A stretch of 64,000 bases of DNA. Origin: a virus. Made by a program: the position numbers and the translations under genes. This document shows positions 58,819-64,000 of the stretch, one piece after another. The first letter of the stretch is position 1, and every line of letters starts with the position of its first letter. The stretch is taken from the IMG/VR virus record IMGVR_UViG_3300044641_004408, positions 1 to 64,000 of that record. One strand, written 5' to 3'. Under the pieces are notes generated by a model. That model made no database searches. It worked only from the letters and a program-made list of their open reading frames with translations, and was not told the origin of the DNA.

Positions 58819-60684
58819 TTAAAATATTACTTCTCCACCATCTTCATCTTTATATGGAAGCCATGATTGATTAGCTTCTTTTCTTTTCCAAAAATCAAGT
58901 CCTTTTTTATTCAACATCTCTTGTATAAAATCCCTTCCCTCAATAAAAAATCTTCTTCTATCCCAAATATACTCAACCATTACAAATCCTTTCCTACCAA
59001 CACTTTTCTTTTTAATTTTCTTAGAGTGAAATTCTGCAACAGGACTTTTTGGATCTGTCTGTGCAAATGGTCTATGGTAAACGGTAATATTGTCCATTTT
59101 ATTGTTCCACATAGCACCATCATTTATATCAAATACATCAGGACATTTGTAGTTACCACTCCTATCCCTTTCCATTAATTTTGGATGGGCAATAACCCAA
59201 AAATATACATCATTCTTCTTCGCAAATCTTGAAAAGTCAGCTAATAATGTTTCCAAATACTTATCAGTTCTACCACCAAAACCTTTGTAATCATTGGTCA
59301 TTTGGTTAAATGGATCAATGCAACAAAAGTCAACTTTCTCTTGCACAATCAATTCCAGAAACTTTTCTTTGATATACTGTGGTGTAGGCGAAAGCATCTC
59401 TGCGCTAATATAGAAAATATGTTTAGAAATAAAATCGTATGCAGCCTCGTAAATATCATTAGCTGGTCTATTTGGATTAAATGGAGTACACTCACAACCC
59501 AAAAGCATCTCAACATAGTCGTGGAAATATTCTTCAGCAGGCGTATCTTCAGGAGAAAATGTAGCTATCTTTTCGCCATACATGATAATTCTACTTAGCA
59601 ATTGCGACTTTTGCCAAGCCGTTTTACCGTAGTTACCAATACCAGTAAGCAATGTAATCTCACCCCTTTTAGGCTTAAAAATATGATCAAGTTCTGGTAC
59701 TCCTACACCCATAACCTTATCAAACCCATTTTGATTGATAAGCAAAGCTTTATCCTTTACATCAATTCCATATACCACATCTTCAACCCTGTAATTATCA
59801 CCCCTTTCATCTACAAATTCATTCTTAACATCAATTTCAAAATTCGTAGTCTTATTGACCAACTTTTCCTTTTGTATAATAGCCGAACCAGCAATAGCCC
59901 TATTTGCCCTATATCCGCTCTTTACAGCCCCTCTCATCTCCGACATAGTAAAGTCATTACTCACTAAATATTCGGCTGAAATAAGGCTTAAAGCGACCTC
60001 CTCGTTGATTCCAAACCTACAACATGCAGATGCCAACTTAAAAATGTAAGTATTTCGCTCTCCAGTGACAAAAGCATCATTTTTATTAGTTAGCCATTTT
60101 AAGATTCTTCGGAAGTTTTCAGAATCGTCAATTGTTTCAATTTCGTTGACTACAATTTTTTCTATTTTTTTAGCTTTGGTGTAAACCGCAGCTTTATCGT
60201 TTATGTAAATATCGGGATCAAAACTTTCGTAACAAACCCTGCTAACATTAATTCCACTTCGGTCAACTTCTGGAAAAACCTCTTGTAGTGATTGGAAATG
60301 CTCTCTATGCTTTTTGCCATCCGCTATTTTAACCAAAGCTTTTAAACCATTACCTGAAGGACTAACCCAACAGGCATACACGAAATCCTTTTGGATAATT
60401 TCAGTCTGCTTATCCCTCAAGTCAGAAATATCATCAAAATCTAAAACTATAAATCCGCTATGCGCAACCAATTGCTCATCCTTCCTATCTGCTCCAAACT
60501 TACCACTGAAGCAAATTGAAGGTAAATTTAGCTTTAGCTTATTAGCTTTTTCCTTATCCAAAGCCAACCTAATGTCTAAAACCAAAGATTTACTTGCCCC
60601 TAGCTTAATCCTTTCAAGTGCTTTGTCAACGGTTATGAAATGTGGTTCCTTGCTAAAAATGTTTTTAAAAATAGTAACTTGCAT
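58819..60684 (-). CDS. Primase-helicase fusion (BT4734-like primase plus RecA-type helicase)
   Basis: The N-terminal 200 residues are a BT4734/VirE-like primase domain of the archaeo-eukaryotic primase type. They show GFIVLDFDDI (about 77-86), with the DxD catalytic motif, and SPSGNGLKALVKI (about 107-119), the usual second motif. A linker follows, then a RecA-type ATPase from about 335: GEITLLTGIGNYGKT (Walker A), VDFCCIDPFNQM (Walker B), and a conserved HPK and QTDPKSP region. The 621-residue chain is the phage's replicative primase and helicase in one. The fusion is typical of Bacteroidota mobile elements and phages. Confidence 0.85.
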   Translation of the reverse strand: MQVTIFKNIFSKEPHFITVDKALERIKLGASKSLVLDIRLALDKEKANKLKLNLPSICFSGKFGADRKDEQLVAHSGFIVLDFDDISDLRDKQTEIIQKDFVYACWVSPSGNGLKALVKIADGKKHREHFQSLQEVFPEVDRSGINVSRVCYESFDPDIYINDKAAVYTKAKKIEKIVVNEIETIDDSENFRRILKWLTNKNDAFVTGERNTYIFKLASACCRFGINEEVALSLISAEYLVSNDFTMSEMRGAVKSGYRANRAIAGSAIIQKEKLVNKTTNFEIDVKNEFVDERGDNYRVEDVVYGIDVKDKALLINQNGFDKVMGVGVPELDHIFKPKRGEITLLTGIGNYGKTAWQKSQLLSRIIMYGEKIATFSPEDTPAEEYFHDYVEMLLGCECTPFNPNRPANDIYEAAYDFISKHIFYISAEMLSPTPQYIKEKFLELIVQEKVDFCCIDPFNQMTNDYKGFGGRTDKYLETLLADFSRFAKKNDVYFWVIAHPKLMERDRSGNYKCPDVFDINDGAMWNNKMDNITVYHRPFAQTDPKSPVAEFHSKKIKKKSVGRKGFVMVEYIWDRRRFFIEGRDFIQEMLNKKGLDFWKRKEANQSWLPYKDEDGGEVIF

Positions 60685-60687
60685 CGT

Positions 60688-61473
60688 TTATTTGTTTAGT
60701 TGATCAACTCTTGTTTTGTATTTTATAAAATCTGCATCTTGGTATAAATGCGAATTATTCTTTGGTGTTTGTGGCAGATCCGTATTTGATTTATATGTTT
60801 TTTTTAGATGGGGAAGTGTGTTTTTAATTTTAGTTTTCCAAACTTTAATCTTCTTGCCATACCCATCATTCCAACCAGCATCCACCCAAGTTTGATATTT
60901 AGCCTTTAGGGAAAATTCATATTCCGAATAAACAGCCTTTAAATCATTCTCAACTACTTCCTTGCAATATGCTAAAAAATCATTTTCACTAGGTATATAT
61001 TCTTTTATTTCTTTTACTTTACTTTCTTTTACTTTACTTTGCGGATTTTCTGGAGCAGAAACTCCGTCAGATACGGTATTATTAGTAGCGAATTTACCGT
61101 TTATGCGGAGTTGTTTCTTACTTTTATCTTTATTTGTACCTCTTTTTTCATAAACAGGTTTTAACCTTTCATCTAGCGAATCTGAATTAATAAAGCCATT
61201 ATTTAAGAATATCATCTCCAGTTTGATACAGTAATCCACCACATCCCGTATTTCTGTAGCAGAAACTCCAAAATCACCCGCCATTAGTTCAAATTCCACA
61301 TCTGAATACTCAAATACATTACCATCAATACCAGTTAAATATTCTAAAGTCATTGACCAAATAGCATAACCTATGGCTCCAAACTTTGTACGAATGGCTT
61401 TAACCTTTCTATGGTTTCTCATATCCCTATCATGAGGGAAATAATCGCAATAATTCTTTTTAGGGCGAGCCAT
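60688..61473 (-). CDS. DUF4373 (Lin1244/Lin1753-like) replication protein
   Basis: Residues 1-110 (MARPKKNYCDYFPHDRDMRNHRKVKAIRTKFG..GYAIWSMTLEYL) are the DUF4373 domain, a winged-helix of phage replication initiators in Bacteroidota and Firmicutes. The second part (about 150-261) is helical and charged, like a DnaD- or loader-type tail. It probably starts replication or loads the helicase, whose gene follows 3 bases after it. Confidence 0.82.
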   Translation of the reverse strand: MARPKKNYCDYFPHDRDMRNHRKVKAIRTKFGAIGYAIWSMTLEYLTGIDGNVFEYSDVEFELMAGDFGVSATEIRDVVDYCIKLEMIFLNNGFINSDSLDERLKPVYEKRGTNKDKSKKQLRINGKFATNNTVSDGVSAPENPQSKVKESKVKEIKEYIPSENDFLAYCKEVVENDLKAVYSEYEFSLKAKYQTWVDAGWNDGYGKKIKVWKTKIKNTLPHLKKTYKSNTDLPQTPKNNSHLYQDADFIKYKTRVDQLNK

Positions 61474-61483
61474 TTTTTTATAA

Positions 61484-61681
61484 TTAATCGTTAGTAAAAT
61501 CAGTTCCCATTGCCTTGTTTATCTTTTCTAGATTTTCATCCGAAATATTCATAATCCTATGAATTAATATCCCATACAATGTCCCATATGGCACTCCTGA
61601 TTTTCTTGCAAGCCAAGCTAGTGGCCTTTCTTCTTGCTCTAGGTGTAACAAGATAAGGTCTTTTACATTTTGTTTTTTCAT
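61484..61681 (-). CDS. XRE-like DNA-binding regulator, 65 aa
   Basis: A single HTH of cro/XRE type: RPLAWLARKSGVPYGTLYGILIHRIMNISDENLEKINKAMG. It sits at the head of the replication operon and beside the divergent promoter region, so it could repress both directions. A weak box TTACTTTG is seen 19 bases upstream of its ATG. Confidence 0.75.
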   Translation of the reverse strand: MKKQNVKDLILLHLEQEERPLAWLARKSGVPYGTLYGILIHRIMNISDENLEKINKAMGTDFTND

Positions 61682-61763
61682 AAAAATTTTGGTTGAAGAA
61701 CAAAGTAAAGAAGTTTTATTTAAATAAAAAAATATTTTTCCCCAATTATTTTTTAAAATTTAT

Positions 61764-61793
61764 TTTGTGATTTAATTAAATTAATTATCTTTG
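61764..61793 (+). promoter_or_regulatory. Full Bacteroidota promoter with embedded AT motif
   Basis: TTTG at 61764-61767 (-33 type) and TATCTTTG at 61786-61793 (-7 type), 18 bases apart, form the complete consensus. The spacer contains the exact motif TTAATTAAATTAATT at 61772-61786. The ATG of the next gene is 15 bases after the box. Confidence 0.7.
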
Positions 61794-61808
61794 TTAAAAT
61801 ATTCAAAA

Positions 61809-61937
61809 ATGAAAACAAATTTTAAACTAACATGCAAAGCTGGAACTTATGAAGCTAATACATTTTTTAAATTAGTAATTGAAGTGTTAAAGCATAGATT
61901 TTGGCATTTAAAAACACATGGTAAATGGATGGATTAA
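61809..61937 (+). CDS. Small protein, 42 aa
   Basis: The ATG at 61809, 15 bases after a full promoter, starts a 42-codon frame (MKTNFKLTCKAGTYE...HGKWMD). It is a basic peptide without a membrane segment. It precedes the NinG-like gene by one small gene. The promoter context supports a real gene. Confidence 0.5.
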   Translation: MKTNFKLTCKAGTYEANTFFKLVIEVLKHRFWHLKTHGKWMD

Positions 61938-61947
61938 ATACAGAATT

Positions 61948-62121
61948 ATGATAGAGAATAGAGAATTAATATATGAATTAGCAAAGAGGTTGGATATGGT
62001 TATAGAAGTTACAAAAGAAGGAAAATACATAGGTAAATATAGATTCATAAACGACAAATTACACAAACTAAAAGAAGATGAGAAATTCAACAATAATAGT
62101 GAAGAAGAAAAGGTGCGTTAG
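61948..62121 (+). CDS. Small protein, 57 aa
   Basis: The frame is open from 61918, but that would overlap the preceding gene. The ATG at 61948 gives MIENRELIYELAKRLDMVIE. It is an acidic, helical peptide that overlaps the NinG-like gene by 44 bases. Not recognised. Confidence 0.45.
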   Translation: MIENRELIYELAKRLDMVIEVTKEGKYIGKYRFINDKLHKLKEDEKFNNNSEEEKVR

Positions 62122-62614
62122 TTGCGGAAATATTGATTATCATTTTTCTAAAAAGATGTGCAAGCAATGTGCTACAGTGGTTTCTACGCAAAAGAGAATG
62201 GAAGAATTTGAAGATGATTCAGAAAGTTTTCAAAATTTAGTTGCAGATCTTGACCATGTATTTAGCCAGTATTTAAGAAATAAATATGCAGATAAAACAG
62301 GTATGGTAGAATGTTATACTTGTGGTGGTAAACATACTATTGCAGAAATACAATGTGGTCATTTTATGGGTAGAGTAAATTTAGGAACAAGATGGATGGA
62401 AGATAATTGCAGACCACAATGTATGGAATGTAATTACTTTAAGACAGGTAATATTGAAGAATTTGAGAATAAACTAAACGAAGAGAATGGAGCATTAGTT
62501 GAATACCTTAGAGAAACAGCTAGGCAGACAGTAAGACCAACAAGAGATGAGCTTAAATCTTTGATCCTAGAATACAGGGCAAAGCTGAACTTAGTAAAAA
62601 AGAAATTTATTTAA
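62078..62614 (+). CDS. ninG: NinG-like recombination nuclease
   Basis: A 178-residue protein with the NinG pattern of paired cysteines: CVSCG near 13-17, CKQC, a helical section, then CYTCGGKH (about 85-92), QCGHFMGR and NCRPQCMECNYFKTGN. The region around QCGHF...CNYFKTGN is an HNH-like zinc module. In lambda, NinG (Rap) resolves recombination intermediates. The gene lies at the start of a recombination operon that includes the PD-(D/E)XK nuclease at 63342. Confidence 0.87.
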   Translation: MRNSTIIVKKKRCVSCGNIDYHFSKKMCKQCATVVSTQKRMEEFEDDSESFQNLVADLDHVFSQYLRNKYADKTGMVECYTCGGKHTIAEIQCGHFMGRVNLGTRWMEDNCRPQCMECNYFKTGNIEEFENKLNEENGALVEYLRETARQTVRPTRDELKSLILEYRAKLNLVKKKFI

Positions 62615-62655
62615 TTTTACAGAAGTAATTGTAGATTGGTGGTTTTAAGCAAATA

Positions 62656-62690
62656 TACCCTCCTGTATTTCTATACTGGGAGGGTTTTTA
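62656..62690 (+). terminator. Intrinsic terminator after the NinG-like gene
   Basis: ACCCTCC pairs with GGAGGGT across a 14- to 16-base AT loop and is followed by TTTTTA. Placed about 45 bases after the NinG-like stop. Confidence 0.75.
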
Positions 62691-62719
62691 AAATGGTAGT
62701 ATTTTTACTACCTTTTATT

Positions 62720-62762
62720 TTAATTAAATTAATTTTGGTTAGTATATTTAATTAAATTAATT
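62720..62762 (+). promoter_or_regulatory. Two tandem AT motifs TTAATTAAATTAATT
   Basis: Exact copies at 62720-62734 and 62748-62762, 28 bases apart, about the length of three helical turns. They lie in the leader of the gene at 62780, where a near-box TATATTTA (62744-62751) is also seen. Suggests a two-site operator. Confidence 0.5.
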
Positions 62763-62779
62763 TTACAAAAAATTATAAA

Positions 62780-62977
62780 ATGGCAAGAAAAATAGATCCA
62801 GAATCAGTTACAAGTAAAGTAGCAGAATTAGAATTAAACCAAGATTATGTTTTTGACAATCCATACACATCTGTTATGGTTATGGTTTCAAATCTTAAAA
62901 AGAAAAAAGGACATGAAAAAAAATTATTTAAAGTGAAATTTATTGATGAAAAAACAACCGTAACAAGAATAAAATAA
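62780..62977 (+). CDS. Small protein of the nuclease operon, 65 aa
   Basis: A basic 65-residue protein with a beta-rich pattern (VFDNPYTSVMVMVSNLKKKKGH) and a Lys-rich middle. It starts 17 bases after the AT motif. Not recognised; conserved in position with the recombination operon. Confidence 0.55.
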   Translation: MARKIDPESVTSKVAELELNQDYVFDNPYTSVMVMVSNLKKKKGHEKKLFKVKFIDEKTTVTRIK

Positions 62978-62982
62978 GTATT

Positions 62983-63342
62983 ATGCACATCCAAACCGTT
63001 AACTACACTAGAACATTTAATTTAGGTAATTACTCGTCTGAAAAAATTGGTGTTGAATTTTCTCTTAATCAAGGCGAGTCTGCAAACAAAGCTCTTGATA
63101 TTGCAAGAGAGTTAGTAGAAGAATATCATAAGCAAAATGTAGAAAGATTAAAAAGCTTAGGGTATTATCATGATGAAATTGTTGAAGTAATTCCTACTCA
63201 ATCAAAGCAAACATTAGCTGAAAAAACAAAATCATTTATTGATTCTTGCAAAACGAAAGAGGAATTAAAAGCTTGGGAGTTAATGAGCAAAAGCAATCCT
63301 GAACTATTAGAACATTATAACAACAAACTAAACACACTTTAA
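62983..63342 (+). CDS. Recombination-operon protein, 119 aa
   Basis: The first 50 residues (YTRTFNLGNYSSEKIGVEFSLNQGESANKALDIARELVEE) follow the pattern of a common phage protein placed just before a PD-(D/E)XK exonuclease. The rest is helical. Its stop overlaps the next start, so the two are coupled. Role unknown; possibly a partner of the nuclease. Confidence 0.6.
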   Translation: MHIQTVNYTRTFNLGNYSSEKIGVEFSLNQGESANKALDIARELVEEYHKQNVERLKSLGYYHDEIVEVIPTQSKQTLAEKTKSFIDSCKTKEELKAWELMSKSNPELLEHYNNKLNTL

Positions 63343-64000
63343 TGAACTGGAACGAAACACTAATCAGAGCAAGCTCTGTCGGTTATTTAATGACCGAACC
63401 TGTAACTAAAGCAGATAAAGAAGCTGGAGTATTATCAAAGACTGCACAAAAACATTTAATTGAAGTTTATATCTCTGAAAAATATGGAAGAAAGCGAGAT
63501 ATACAAACAAAACAAATGAAGAAGGGCATTGAAGCGGAACAAGATTCTATTGATTTATTATCAATGTATCTTAAATTACCATTTAGCAAAAACGAAGAAC
63601 GATTTAAAAATGATTTTATAACAGGGTTACCAGATATTATAAATGGTGATACAATTATTGACATAAAGTCAAGTTATGATCTTTGGACATTCTTAGGTAA
63701 CATACCAGACAAGTTAGATAACTTATACTATTGGCAAATGCAGTCTTATATGTGGCTTACAGGCACAAGAAAAGCTACTATTGCGTATTGTTTAGTTAAT
63801 ACACCAGAAAGTATTATTCAACAAGAGAAATATTATCTGCTTAAAAAGATGGATGTAATTTCAGAAGAAAGTCCAGAATTTATCAAAGAAGCAATGAAGG
63901 TAGAATTCAATATGACATTTGATGATATATCAATTAACGAAAGAATACTTACGTTTAATGTAAATAGAAGTGAAGATGATATTTTACGCATTGAAAATAA
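63342..64000 (+). CDS. PD-(D/E)XK exonuclease (RecB/YqaJ-like), 3' end beyond window
   Basis: The ATG at 63342 overlaps the previous stop and the frame stays open to the window end, over 219 codons. The motifs are KKGIEAEQDSI (Glu of the first motif), GLPDIINGDTIIDIKSSYD (P-D...D-x-K core) and YYWQMQSYMWLTG (Gln motif). This is the nuclease of YqaJ/lambda-exonuclease type used in phage recombination. It is a partial gene; the C terminus is not seen. Confidence 0.82.
   Translation, partial: MNWNETLIRASSVGYLMTEPVTKADKEAGVLSKTAQKHLIEVYISEKYGRKRDIQTKQMKKGIEAEQDSIDLLSMYLKLPFSKNEERFKNDFITGLPDIINGDTIIDIKSSYDLWTFLGNIPDKLDNLYYWQMQSYMWLTGTRKATIAYCLVNTPESIIQQEKYYLLKKMDVISEESPEFIKEAMKVEFNMTFDDISINERILTFNVNRSEDDILRIEN

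Noticed and set aside
59302-59967. Plus-strand frames opposite the primase-helicase gene
   Set aside because: Antisense shadows of a conserved two-domain gene.
1-64000. Stop-codon reassignment (TAG read as Gln), known in some phages of Bacteroidota
   Set aside because: TAG ends several full-length genes at the expected place (for example 18784, 57663, 27700), and long genes need no suppression.
1-64000. Firm placement in the crAss-like group
   Set aside because: Gene order terminase-portal-capsid-rings-nozzle is similar, but the large RNA-polymerase-type proteins and other group hallmarks were not found here, and I cannot run a tree of the terminase or capsid protein.
1-64000. Prophage or temperate lifestyle
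   Set aside because: No integrase, excisionase or attachment site is evident; the HTH proteins alone do not show lysogeny. The rest of the genome could change this.

Overview
The window is part of the genome of a tailed double-stranded DNA phage, most likely a short-tailed (podovirus-type) phage infecting a member of the Bacteroidota. The phage call rests on a packaging and head module (large terminase, candidate small terminase, portal, scaffold, HK97-type capsid protein), a set of ring and nozzle-like tail proteins, and the absence of a sheath, tube or tape measure. The Bacteroidota call rests on the AT-rich sequence, on TAnnTTTG promoter boxes instead of Shine-Dalgarno-led operons, and on families typical of that phylum (DUF4373, a BT4734-like primase domain fused to a helicase, Ala-Gln-type signal peptides). 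The standard genetic code fits, since TAG, TAA and TGA are all used as ordinary stops. No integrase, repressor/integrase module, tRNA or CRISPR array was seen. The gene order resembles crAss-like and related Bacteroidota podoviruses, but I do not assign a family.

Layout. 1-244 is a G/T-rich leader. 245-7507 (+) is a dense early-type block of small genes, with an ArdA antirestriction protein, an Api92-like protein, a zinc-finger protein and a minimal nucleotidyltransferase-type ligase. 7491-12105 (-) holds a metallophosphoesterase, a GIY-YIG homing endonuclease, an HExxH protein and a lysis cassette (M15 endolysin, holin-like and spanin-like proteins). 12170-18784, on both strands, is a glycosylation island: three GT-A-like or fused glycosyltransferases, an FkbM-type methyltransferase, a DUF6165 protein, and a 679-residue GT4 fused to an Aah/TibC-type protein O-heptosyltransferase domain. 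18822-27659 (-) is an adhesion region of fiber genes interleaved with a GIY-YIG and an HNH homing endonuclease. 27700-38436 (-) encodes large internal-virion-type proteins, a ferritin-like protein and a cupin-like protein. 38455-56914 (-) is the tail nozzle, rings, GroES, capsid, scaffold, portal and terminase module. 57018-57663 (+) encodes two small paralogous proteins. 57693-61681 (-) is a replication operon (SSB, primase-helicase, DUF4373, HTH). 61809-64000 (+) starts a recombination/nuclease operon (NinG-like, PD-(D/E)XK nuclease running off the window).

How the parts may work together. The most unusual signal is that a phage carrying a protein-O-glycosyltransferase of the Aah/TibC type also carries an unusual set of Ser/Thr-rich virion-type proteins: a fiber built on Gly-Thr-Ser-Gly repeats next to the island, and four proteins at three loci ending in or containing Thr-rich blocks of the TTTTTTAAP type. 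I infer a candidate phage-encoded virion glycosylation system. This is a hypothesis drawn from sequence and gene context only. Fiber genes, homing endonucleases and repeated DNA blocks also suggest that this phage reshuffles its adhesion modules.
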